This document shows, one piece after another, positions 15,000-22,167 of a stretch of 23,147 nt of DNA. The position numbers and the translations under genes were made by a program. The notes below the pieces were generated by a model. It had not been told where the DNA came from and searched no databases. It worked only from the letters and a program-made list of their open reading frames with translations. Each line of letters starts with the position of its first letter. Position 1 is the stretch's first letter. Source of the DNA: an uncultured Anaerolineaceae bacterium (GTDB lineage: Bacteria; Chloroflexota; Anaerolineae; Anaerolineales; Anaerolineaceae); assembly GCA_937920255.1 (NCBI GenBank), contig CALDSL010000326.1, positions 1 through 23,147 on the forward strand. Reading direction: 5' to 3'.

Positions 15000-15365
15000 A
15001 TGACCCTGACCAAATTGGATCACGTACTGCTTGCCATGCCGCCGGGGCCGGAGGCGGAAGCTGCGGCTCGCGAATTTTATTCCGGTTTACTGGAATTGGG
15101 CGAGGTCGCACAGCCGCCCATACTGGCTGCCCGTGGAGGCGCATGGTTCCAGGGAATGGATTTTCAGGTACATCTGGGCATCGAGCAGGAATTCCGGCCG
15201 GCATGGAAGGCGCACCCGGCGTTTCGCACCAATGATCTGGATGGATTGGCGCGGCTGTTGGAAGCGGCTGGCGTGGTAATAACCTGGGATGTCGCCATCC
15301 CAGGCGTGCGCCGCTTTTTTTCCGCCGACCCATTCGGCAACCGCCTGGAGTTTATAGCCGAGTAG
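15000..15365 (+). CDS. VOC/glyoxalase-family protein
   Basis: This 121-residue protein has one vicinal-oxygen-chelate unit with two beta-alpha-beta-beta-beta halves. It begins LTKLDHVLLAMPPG and ends FFSADPFGNRLEFIAE, as in glyoxalase/bleomycin-resistance-like proteins. Likely metal ligands are H8, H58 and E117, although VOC proteins often dimerise and share sites. Specific substrate is unknown; candidates include lactoylglutathione-like conjugates, dioxygenase substrates or antibiotics. The start at 15000 has GGAG eight bases upstream. It is the third gene of the pyk-sulfurtransferase-VOC cluster and ends just before a strong terminator hairpin. Confidence 0.88.
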   Translation: MTLTKLDHVLLAMPPGPEAEAAAREFYSGLLELGEVAQPPILAARGGAWFQGMDFQVHLGIEQEFRPAWKAHPAFRTNDLDGLARLLEAAGVVITWDVAIPGVRRFFSADPFGNRLEFIAE

Positions 15366-15408
15366 TTGCATTGGGAAGATCCCTACGGATCTCGTTTGAT
15401 GATCCTAT

Positions 15409-15444
15409 AAAAACAGCCCACCGGATTTTCGGCGGGCTGTTTTT
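15409..15444. terminator. Bidirectional intrinsic terminator
   Basis: A 15-bp inverted repeat with one mismatch (15409-15423 with 15430-15444) has a six-base loop and is flanked by A5 on the left and T5 on the right. It can therefore terminate in both directions. It lies between the VOC gene (+) and korB (-), whose stops are 43 and 17 bases away. Confidence 0.92.
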
Positions 15445-15461
15445 GATAGGTTATGGTGCGT

Positions 15462-16508
15462 TTAGAACATCATCGAATTGACCAGATCCATCGACTCGCG
15501 CGGCGGGCGGAGCTGGGTCTCGGTCAGGCGGTTGAGTGCAGTTTCCGGCAGATTGCTGACGTCGACCATGGAAGGCGCGTCGGGCTCCACGTAGATCAGG
15601 CCGGTGATCAACCAGTTGTTGCGCTGCGACTCTTCGAGGATGCGGAACGCCTGCGTGCGGTCGGTCGGATCATAGTCGCGTTCGAGTTTCTTCAGGACGA
15701 CCATCGAACCGTCGTGCATTTCCACTTCGCGCACGGTGCCTTCTTCAAAATCTTCGATCGTGATCTCGTCCCGCGGAGGAACAAAGGAGATTTCATGCAG
15801 CGGGGCTTCGTGGTCTTTCCCGAAGGTATAGGAGTGGATCGAGTCTTCCAGGTTGTGGAAGGTGACGCACGGGCTGATGATATCCAGTACGGCGATACCG
15901 TTGTGGCTGAACGCGGCCTTGAGCAGCTCTTTCACCTGCTTGGGGTCGCCGGCAAACGAGCGCGCCACAAAGGTGGCGTTGGACACCAGCGCTTCCATGC
16001 AGATATCGACTGGCAGGAACGGATTGATTCCCTGCTTCTTCAGTTCCAACCCTTTTTCAGCCGTGGCAGAGAACTGGCCCTTTGTCAGCCCGTACACGCC
16101 GTTATTCTCGATGATGTACACCATCGGCATGTTGCGCCGGATGAGATGCTTGAACTGCCCCAGGCCGATGCTGGCGCTGTCACCGTCGCCGCTGACGCCG
16201 ATACCCTTCATGGTGGTGTCGCCGAACATGGCGCCCAACGCCAGCGAGGGCATACGCCCGTGCAAGCCGTTGAAGCCAAACGAGCGGTTTAGGAAGTAGG
16301 TGGGGCTTTTGCTCGAGCAGCCGATGCCGCTGAATTTGATCACATCTTCGGGCACCAGGTTGAGCTCAAAGCACGCAGCCACGATCTGGCTGGCGATGGA
16401 GTTATGGCCGCAGCCCTGGCACAGTGTGCTGGGGAGGCCACGGTAATCATTGCGGCTCAAACCGGCAAGATTCAAGTTCTTGGGGGATGCCACAGATTGT
16501 TCGGTCAT
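15462..16508 (-). CDS. korB: 2-oxoacid:ferredoxin oxidoreductase beta subunit
   Basis: This 348-residue subunit carries the thiamine diphosphate site, GDGDSASIGLGQ (107-118) with ENNGVYGLTKGQ (134-145). Four cysteines fit the proximal [4Fe-4S] site: C30 and C33 in CQGCGH, C64 in GIGCSSKSP, and C214 in SPCVTFHN. With KorA it would oxidatively decarboxylate a 2-oxoacid to acyl-CoA and reduce ferredoxin. 2-Oxoglutarate is the most common substrate for this two-subunit type, but pyruvate or branched-chain 2-oxoacids are possible. The ATG at 16508 has AGGAGGTGAAG upstream, inside the end of korA; an in-frame TTG at 16529 was rejected. Only two bases separate it from the korA stop, so the two are translationally coupled. 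Confidence 0.95.
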   Translation of the reverse strand: MTEQSVASPKNLNLAGLSRNDYRGLPSTLCQGCGHNSIASQIVAACFELNLVPEDVIKFSGIGCSSKSPTYFLNRSFGFNGLHGRMPSLALGAMFGDTTMKGIGVSGDGDSASIGLGQFKHLIRRNMPMVYIIENNGVYGLTKGQFSATAEKGLELKKQGINPFLPVDICMEALVSNATFVARSFAGDPKQVKELLKAAFSHNGIAVLDIISPCVTFHNLEDSIHSYTFGKDHEAPLHEISFVPPRDEITIEDFEEGTVREVEMHDGSMVVLKKLERDYDPTDRTQAFRILEESQRNNWLITGLIYVEPDAPSMVDVSNLPETALNRLTETQLRPPRESMDLVNSMMF

Positions 16509-16510
16509 GG

Positions 16511-18358
16511 TTACTTCACCTCCTGGCAATTGATCTGCGACTTAATCCAGCGCGCAGTCAGGGGCAGGCCGTCCATGCGGGCGGCGTACATCAAGCGCGG
16601 CGCCTGCTGCGGATTGTACAGGGTGAGCAGTTTTTTCAACTGGCCGTCGCGGTTCATTTCAATCACGAAATTGCAGTCATGGCGGGCGATAAACTCGTTG
16701 ACCTCTTCGGTGAACGGGATGGCGCGGATGCGCAGGTAATCGGTTGGCGTACCTTCCGCAGCCAACTGGTCGCGCGCCTCTTCGATGGCCGGGTCAGTCG
16801 AGCCAATCGAGATAATGCCGATCTTCGCGCCTTCCATATTGTTGATGATCGGGCGGGGCACGTACTTGCGGGCAGTCTTGTACTTCTTATCGAGGCGGGT
16901 AAAGACGCGCTCCCACACGGCCGGCTCTTCGCTGTAGCGGCCGTACTCGTCGTGGCCGGTTCCGCGGGCAAAGTATGCCGAGCGCGGGTGGCGGTTGCCG
17001 GGAAGCGTGCGGTACGGAATGCCGTCGCCATCGATGTCCAGGTAGCGACCATAGTCGCCCTGGCGCTCGTCCAGCATCTTCTGCAGGTCTTCCTCCCACA
17101 GGATCTTGCCGCGATCCATGGGCACGTCGGGGTATTCAAAACGCTTGGTCATCCACTGGTTCATGCCCAGGTCCAGATCGCTCATTACGATAATCGGGGT
17201 TTGCAGCCGTTCAGCCAGGTCAAAGGCCCGCCAGCCAAATTCAAAGCACTCTTCCACCGAACCGGGGAACAGCATCGGCACATTGGTGTCGCCGTGGCTG
17301 ATAAAGTGCCCAAACAGCAGGTCACCCTGCGCAGTGCGGGTGGGCAGACCGGTGCTCGGGCCCACGCGCTGCACGTCCCATACCACCACGGGTACCTCGG
17401 CGTAATAGGCCAGGCCGAGGTATTCGGCCATCAGGCTCAATCCCGGGCCGGAGGTGGAGGTCATTGAGCGCAGGCCGGCAAAACCAGCGCCAACGGCCAT
17501 GCCAATCGCGGCCAGTTCATCCTCGGCCTGGACGACGATAAAGGTGTTCTTGCCCGTCTCCGGATCTTTCCGCAGTTGCGGCAGGTATTCGTTCAGCGCC
17601 TCGGCCAACGAGGAAGCCGGGGTAATGGGATACCAGCCGGTGAACTGCACGCCGCCGTAAATCGAACCCAGCGCGCCGGCCGTGTTGCCATCCGCCATGA
17701 TGTAGCCGTCGGTGGCGTTCATCGGTTCCACCCGGTAGGCATCCTGCTTGACCAGGTTCTCTTTGGCCCAGTCGGCCGCGGCGGTGATGATGTTGTAGTT
17801 CGAATCGATGGCCTTTTTCTTCCCCTTGAAGTGGAAGTCCAGGGCCATGTAGATTTTTTCCAGCTCGATACCGATCATCTGCGCCAGCACGCCCACGTAG
17901 ACCATGTTGGCAATGTAATCGCGCAGGTTGTTGGGCGTGTCCGATTCCTTCACCAACTTTTTGACCGGCATCGGATAGGTGAAGATATCATTACGGGTGA
18001 TCTCGTTGCGAAAATCATCCGGGTACAGCAGCACGCCGCCGGGTTTCAGGCTCTCCACCTCGCGGGTGAAGGTAGCCGGGTTCATCGCGATGACAATGTC
18101 ATCTTCCTCAACCCGGCCGATATAGCCGTCTTTGCTAACCCGGATGGTGTACCAGGTGGGCAAACCCTGGATATTCGAAGGGAAGATGTTCTTCCCCGAT
18201 ACCGGGATGCCCATGCGGAATAATGCGCGCAGCACGGTTGTATTGGCCGTGGCGCTGCCAGACCCATTAATCGTACTGAATGTGATGCAAAAATCATTTA
18301 CGATCGGGGTCCTGGCAGATGGGGATTGTGCATCAGCAGTAGGTTGAACTAGAGCCAT
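16511..18358 (-). CDS. korA: 2-oxoacid:ferredoxin oxidoreductase fused gamma-alpha subunit
   Basis: This 615-residue protein has a gamma domain at the N-terminus (about 22-200, with INGSGSATANTTVLRALFRMG) fused to the alpha domain (from about 220). The alpha domain carries GWYPITPASSLAEALNEYLP (241-260), a catalytic PITP motif, followed by QAEDELAAIGMAVGAGFAG and MTSTSGPGLSLM. This is the KorA layout that works with a single KorB. The ATG at 18358 has GAGGAG nine bases upstream; an open extension to 18382 starts with GTG beyond that site and was rejected. The gene starts 47 bases after the GntR regulator gene and precedes korB by two bases, forming one operon. No CoA-acetylating partner is needed, because CoA is the acceptor. 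Confidence 0.95.
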   Translation of the reverse strand: MALVQPTADAQSPSARTPIVNDFCITFSTINGSGSATANTTVLRALFRMGIPVSGKNIFPSNIQGLPTWYTIRVSKDGYIGRVEEDDIVIAMNPATFTREVESLKPGGVLLYPDDFRNEITRNDIFTYPMPVKKLVKESDTPNNLRDYIANMVYVGVLAQMIGIELEKIYMALDFHFKGKKKAIDSNYNIITAAADWAKENLVKQDAYRVEPMNATDGYIMADGNTAGALGSIYGGVQFTGWYPITPASSLAEALNEYLPQLRKDPETGKNTFIVVQAEDELAAIGMAVGAGFAGLRSMTSTSGPGLSLMAEYLGLAYYAEVPVVVWDVQRVGPSTGLPTRTAQGDLLFGHFISHGDTNVPMLFPGSVEECFEFGWRAFDLAERLQTPIIVMSDLDLGMNQWMTKRFEYPDVPMDRGKILWEEDLQKMLDERQGDYGRYLDIDGDGIPYRTLPGNRHPRSAYFARGTGHDEYGRYSEEPAVWERVFTRLDKKYKTARKYVPRPIINNMEGAKIGIISIGSTDPAIEEARDQLAAEGTPTDYLRIRAIPFTEEVNEFIARHDCNFVIEMNRDGQLKKLLTLYNPQQAPRLMYAARMDGLPLTARWIKSQINCQEVK

Positions 18359-18405
18359 TGGGTTACACTCCTCAACAAACACGTCATCAGGGTTGGCATG
18401 GGATT

Positions 18406-19113
18406 TTACTCGAACTTCTGCCGGGATAAAATGGGGCGCGAACGCTGGTAGAGCATGTCGGCGTGTTCGTGAAGCGCCTGGTAGCCGGCGTTATAATCAC
18501 CGGCCACAATCGCCTCCACCATGCGTTCGTGATACTGCCATACTTTCTCGAGGTAGGCGAAGTCGGTGTATACCGCCAGGCCTACCGCTTCGTACATTTC
18601 CCAATACGATTCCAGAATGCCCGAGACGAACGGGTTTCCCAGGCGCTGGTATACCAGCAAGTGCAGCTCACGATGCTCGGCATGCGGGATCTGCACCGGA
18701 TGGCCGCGCAGCTTGGACTGCGCCTGCGCAATCAGTTCGCGCAAGCGCTGGTGATCTTCCGAGGTCAGCAACGTAACCGCTTCGTACCAGTAAGCGGCCT
18801 CGATGTGGTTGCGCAGATCCGAGAAGCTCTTGAACAATTCGGGCGTGACCGCCAGGGCATAGGAAAGGCTCTGCGTCACCGCGGGGCGGAAGGTATACCC
18901 CAAGCGGCGGATGCCTGTTTTCGGGCGTACTTCTACCAGCCCCAACGCCCGGGCCACTTCCAGTTGCTCGCGCAAGCTGGCAATGCTGATTCCCAATTCT
19001 TTGCTAAGATCCGCCAGCGCCGGAAGCCGGTTATTCCCTTCGGGACACTCCATAGAGGACAGATATTTCAAAAATTCGGATAGATTTTCGGGTGAAATCT
19101 TTTCTTTGAGCAT
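18406..19113 (-). CDS. GntR/FadR-family transcriptional regulator
   Basis: This 235-residue regulator has a winged helix-turn-helix (about 10-75, PALADLSKELGISIASLREQLEVARALGLVEVRPKTGIRR) and an all-helical FCD-like effector domain (about 85-230). FCD-type metal-site residues include the aspartate in FSDLRNHIEA, a histidine in HRELH, and histidines in WQYHERMVEA and HEHADMLYQ. It is the first gene of a GntR-korA-korB operon and probably controls it in response to a small acid or acyl-CoA; this role is inferred from position. The ATG at 19113 has a modest GGTGG upstream; an in-frame TTG at 19125 is a less likely start. The operon promoter lies at 19163-19191. Confidence 0.9.
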   Translation of the reverse strand: MLKEKISPENLSEFLKYLSSMECPEGNNRLPALADLSKELGISIASLREQLEVARALGLVEVRPKTGIRRLGYTFRPAVTQSLSYALAVTPELFKSFSDLRNHIEAAYWYEAVTLLTSEDHQRLRELIAQAQSKLRGHPVQIPHAEHRELHLLVYQRLGNPFVSGILESYWEMYEAVGLAVYTDFAYLEKVWQYHERMVEAIVAGDYNAGYQALHEHADMLYQRSRPILSRQKFE

Positions 19114-19134
19114 CGATCGACCCAACCACCAAGG

Positions 19135-19159
19135 TTATTCATCAGATTATTCAGATAAT
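19135..19159. repeat. Tandem AT-rich repeats at the GntR-korAB start region
   Basis: TCAGATTAT (19142-19150) is followed directly by TCAGATAAT (19151-19159), a 9-base tandem repeat with one mismatch. TTATTCA also occurs twice (19135-19141 and 19147-19153), and ATTAT-N4-ATAAT (19146-19159) is an inverted repeat. The element overlaps the expected transcription start, just downstream of the promoter, as expected for a repressor operator, possibly that of the GntR protein itself. Confidence 0.5.
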
Positions 19160-19162
19160 AAA

Positions 19163-19191
19163 AGTATATCACGCCGCAATTTCAGCGTCAA
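19163..19191 (-). promoter_or_regulatory. Sigma-70-type promoter of the GntR-korA-korB operon
   Basis: On the minus strand the sequence is TTGACG (19186-19191), 17 bases, then TATACT (19163-19168). Spacing is optimal and each hexamer differs from consensus at one position. It lies 50 bases upstream of the regulator start. Confidence 0.75.
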
Positions 19192-19225
19192 GCGATTTAA
19201 TCCTCTGATGCATGTGATGTTTGGC

Positions 19226-20116
19226 TTAATGGGTTATTGTATCAAGTAGACCGGGCAAAACATCCAGCGCATGACTCAGGCGCGTGCCAAACCAGGTGAT
19301 CAACGTGCCGTCAATCAATATGAGATTACCATTGCGCGCAGCCGGCGTTCCGGCGAAAACGCGCGCCAGCGCCCGCAGGTGTTCTTCCGCGTATGCAAAC
19401 GGCTCGCTTGGCAGCAGGATCATCTCGGGTTCGGCGGCCAATATTTCCTCCAGGCTGACGCGCGGATAGCGTGTATCGCGCTCGCCCGCAGGTTCCGCCG
19501 GCGCCTTTCCCAGGTCAGCCAGCAGCGGATGGCGCCGCTGGCGGCTGGCAAAAACATTCTCCAGGCCAAATAACTGCAGAACGTCCGAACAATACGTCCC
19601 GCCATTGAAGGTCATCCACCACCCGGGCACTTCCCCGCCCCCATCCTGCCACACCGGGCAAAAATACGCCCGCCGGCGAGCATCAGACGCGGAAGCACGC
19701 TGCCACTCGACGCCACGCGCCAGCCAGCGCACCTTTTCGCCCGCGGCTTCGCTGCGAAAAACCACGGACATGTGTAGCAACAGATCGATGCTCTCGTCAA
19801 CCGTGTGTGGGAAGGTCAGCCACACCGGTATGCCCTCTGCGCGCAGCGCCTGCACGGCGGCCGGAGTGTTTTCTTCCTGGTTTGCGAGAATCAGATCCGG
19901 CTGGATCTGGAGGATCGCCGCGATATCCGGGTTTTTGGTACCGCCGACCTTTGGCAGCGGCGCCACTCTATCGCGTGGATGGATGCAGTAATCGGTGACG
20001 GCGACCAGGCGGTCGCCCAGGCCCAAACCAAACATGCTCTCGGTCAGAGAGGGAACGAGAGAAACGACTCGTCGCGGCGGCGTGGAGAATTCAGGCGCTG
20101 TCATGGGCGGCAGCAT
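19226..20116 (-). CDS. Leaderless helical-backbone metal receptor / BtuF-like protein
   Basis: This 296-residue protein belongs to the BtuF/FepB class of periplasmic-binding-protein folds. It has RRVVSLVPSLTESMFGLGLGDRLVAVTDYC (16-45), two lobes joined by a long helix, and IAAILQIQPDLILANQEEN (65-83), where BtuF-type proteins contact corrinoid or iron-chelate ligands. There is no signal peptide or lipobox, so it looks cytoplasmic, unlike BtuF. Its function is unknown; no transporter genes are adjacent. Two ATG starts, at 20116 and 20104, are possible; a GGGGGA site suits the second better in spacing. It follows the amidohydrolase by 33 bases on the same strand and may be co-transcribed. Confidence 0.8.
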   Translation of the reverse strand: MLPPMTAPEFSTPPRRVVSLVPSLTESMFGLGLGDRLVAVTDYCIHPRDRVAPLPKVGGTKNPDIAAILQIQPDLILANQEENTPAAVQALRAEGIPVWLTFPHTVDESIDLLLHMSVVFRSEAAGEKVRWLARGVEWQRASASDARRRAYFCPVWQDGGGEVPGWWMTFNGGTYCSDVLQLFGLENVFASRQRRHPLLADLGKAPAEPAGERDTRYPRVSLEEILAAEPEMILLPSEPFAYAEEHLRALARVFAGTPAARNGNLILIDGTLITWFGTRLSHALDVLPGLLDTITH

Positions 20117-20149
20117 TCCCCCGGCCGTTTCCAGCCGGGAGAACCGCTC

Positions 20150-21328
20150 TTATCCGCCTTGCAGCAGATCGAACGCCGCGGAAGCCATCAGCCCGGCGGC
20201 CTTGGGTAGCGCGCGTTCGTCAATGTCGAACATGGGATGGTGGTGAGCGTAGCCACGCCCGCTTTGCGGATCGGCGCAGCCGATGAAGAAGTAGCAGCCG
20301 GGCACCTTTTGCAGCACCAGCGACATATCTTCAGAGCCCATCGTCTGATAACCGGTCTGGATCTCAGCCTCGGGCAGAATGCGCCGGGCGGTCTCGAGCA
20401 CGCGCGCGCTGACTTCAGGGTCATTGACCACCGCGGGTAAAGTGGGGTTATAGTCCAGTTGGCAACTGCATCCCATGGCCTGCGCCACGCCCTGTGAGAT
20501 TTCCTCCAACCGCCGGCAGATGGTTTCGCGGACGTTTTCTTCAAAGAAGCGGAACGTGCCGCCCAGAGTCGCGACTTGGGGAATGATATTATGCGCATCC
20601 CCAGCGTGGAACTGGGTCACGCTGAGAACGCCCTGCTGCAGCGGCGAGAGGTTGCGTGAGATGATACTTTGCAGCGCGGTGACGATCTGCGCACCAGCCA
20701 GAACCGGGTCGAGCGTTTGCTGGGGCTGCGCGCCGTGACCACCTTTCCCGGTGATCGTCAGCCGGAACGAACCTGCTCCGGCCATCACCGGGCCAGGAGA
20801 AACGCCGATCCAGCCCACGGGACGATCGTTCCACACGTGCAGCGAAAGCGCCTTCACCGGCGCCGGATTCTCGAGCAAGCCTTCAGCAATCATTCCCGAA
20901 GCCCCACCCAGGCCTTCCTCAGCCGGTTGGAACATAAATTTCACCGAACCAGCCAGCTCGGCGCGGTGTTTATGCAACAGGCGCGCCACGGTCAGCCCGG
21001 TGGCAACGTGCGCGTCGTGCCCGCATGCGTGCATCACGCCCGGGGTCTGCGAGGCATATTCCGCCCCGGTGTCTTCCAAAATCGGTAGCGCGTCCATGTC
21101 GAACCGCACCAGGATCACCGGTCCCGGGCGCTCGCCCTCAAGCAGGCCGATGACCCCCGTCTTGGCGACGCCTGTGGTCACTTCCATTCCAAGCTGGCTG
21201 AGTTCGCGCGCCACAATACTGGCCGTGCGCACTTCCTGAAAGCCCAGTTCCGGGTGAATGTGCAGATCCCGCCGCAATGATTGGCTATACGCAAAGCTCT
21301 CTTCTGCTTCCTGAAGAAAATCTGGCAT
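20150..21328 (-). CDS. M20-family N-acyl-amino acid amidohydrolase
   Basis: This 392-residue metallohydrolase removes acyl groups from N-acyl amino acids or related amides. The DLHIHPELGFQE start is typical of the hippurate/IAA-amidohydrolase branch (M20D). HACGHDAH (100-107) and FQPAEEG (133-139) carry the metal and catalytic residues, including C102, E137 and E138. KGGHGAQPQQTLDP marks the dimerisation lid domain. A final histidine lies in YAHHHPMFDIDE. The start at 21328 has GAGGGAAG upstream. Substrate specificity cannot be predicted; hippurate, N-acetyl-amino acids and N-acetyldiaminopimelate are family substrates. It begins 111 bases after the PIG-L gene, so it may have its own promoter. 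Confidence 0.93.
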   Translation of the reverse strand: MPDFLQEAEESFAYSQSLRRDLHIHPELGFQEVRTASIVARELSQLGMEVTTGVAKTGVIGLLEGERPGPVILVRFDMDALPILEDTGAEYASQTPGVMHACGHDAHVATGLTVARLLHKHRAELAGSVKFMFQPAEEGLGGASGMIAEGLLENPAPVKALSLHVWNDRPVGWIGVSPGPVMAGAGSFRLTITGKGGHGAQPQQTLDPVLAGAQIVTALQSIISRNLSPLQQGVLSVTQFHAGDAHNIIPQVATLGGTFRFFEENVRETICRRLEEISQGVAQAMGCSCQLDYNPTLPAVVNDPEVSARVLETARRILPEAEIQTGYQTMGSEDMSLVLQKVPGCYFFIGCADPQSGRGYAHHHPMFDIDERALPKAAGLMASAAFDLLQGG

Positions 21329-21413
21329 GGCTTCCCTCGCTCGTATCGAAACTTTTATCGATGGAAAGGTAATCGGGCAACAAGAATCGCGGTGCTTGCG
21401 CCCCAGAACAATA

Positions 21414-21426
21414 CTGATTGTATCAG
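21414..21426. repeat. Short palindrome between the PIG-L and amidohydrolase genes
   Basis: CTGAT-TGT-ATCAG forms a 5-3-5 palindrome in the 111-base gap, 85 bases upstream of the amidohydrolase start. It could be an operator; no regulator is identified, and the stem is too short for a terminator. Confidence 0.3.
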
Positions 21427-21439
21427 ACCAGACGTTTTC

Positions 21440-22165
21440 TTAGCGGAAAAGCAGCCGCCGGAAGCGCTCTTCAAAGCGCGGCGCGGCCGGGTCGCTCTCG
21501 GGCACGCGGCGAGTCAACATGCGCTCGCGGAACGCCACCAGGTCCGCGCCGATCTGGCTGCGGTGCTGGTACAGGGCTTGCATTTTGTCTTCCCAGGTGG
21601 CGGTCACGTCCAGCGTCACGTTCGGCTGGGAAGTCAGCGAAAGCCAGACCTCATGCACGGTGTGCGGCTGCAAGCCCTCCACCTCCAACAATTCTGGAAA
21701 GAAATAGGGGTTGCCGGCGGCAGGAAACGCCGCATCCAGCACCACCTGCCCCGCCGCGCGGTGATCCGGGTGGTTGATCGAGATGTCTCGTACGTAGTAA
21801 TTGGTGGGGTCGCACGAAACGAGAATCTCCGGCCGGAACTGGCGTATGACGCGCACCACATCCTTGCGCACCATCAGGTCGGGCACCAGGTAGCCGTCAT
21901 CATAGCGCAAGAACTGCACCGACTGCACCCCCAGGCACTGCGCCGCCGCAAGCTGTTCGCTTTCTCGCAGCGCGGCCAGCTCGGCGGGAGAGATACTCAG
22001 ATCGCTACCGCCTTTGTTGCCGTTGGTGATCAGGCAGTAGCCGATGGTGTGGCCCTGTTTGCTCCAGCGCGCAATACTCGCCCCACAAAAGAACTCCGGG
22101 TCGTCGGGGTGGGCAAGAATGACAAGAATGCGTTGCGGTGATGCCCAATTTTCGGAGGATTCCAT
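21440..22165 (-). CDS. PIG-L/LmbE-family zinc deacetylase
   Basis: This 241-residue protein is a LmbE-type metal-dependent deacetylase. AHPDD (18-22) and HPDH (132-135) provide the zinc ligands, and GAS and TNGNKGG are other family motifs. Family members deacetylate N-acetylglucosamine conjugates in GPI, mycothiol, bacillithiol or antibiotic pathways. Which one applies here is not evident; no glycosyltransferase or thiol-ligase gene is in the window. The ATG at 22165 lies two bases after the RicT/PSP1 stop, so the two genes are translationally coupled; no strong ribosome binding site is seen. A bacillithiol BshB1-like role is possible but unsupported by context. Confidence 0.92.
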   Translation of the reverse strand: MESSENWASPQRILVILAHPDDPEFFCGASIARWSKQGHTIGYCLITNGNKGGSDLSISPAELAALRESEQLAAAQCLGVQSVQFLRYDDGYLVPDLMVRKDVVRVIRQFRPEILVSCDPTNYYVRDISINHPDHRAAGQVVLDAAFPAAGNPYFFPELLEVEGLQPHTVHEVWLSLTSQPNVTLDVTATWEDKMQALYQHRSQIGADLVAFRERMLTRRVPESDPAAPRFEERFRRLLFR

Positions 22166-22167
22166 GC

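Noticed and set aside
15453..16292. Open frame of 279 codons on the + strand across korB
   Set aside because: It lies opposite the well-supported korB gene, has no recognisable family and a composition typical of an antisense shadow.
16424..17467. Open frame of 347 codons on the + strand across korA
   Set aside because: It is antisense to korA, with no motifs; a GC-rich codon-position effect explains its length.
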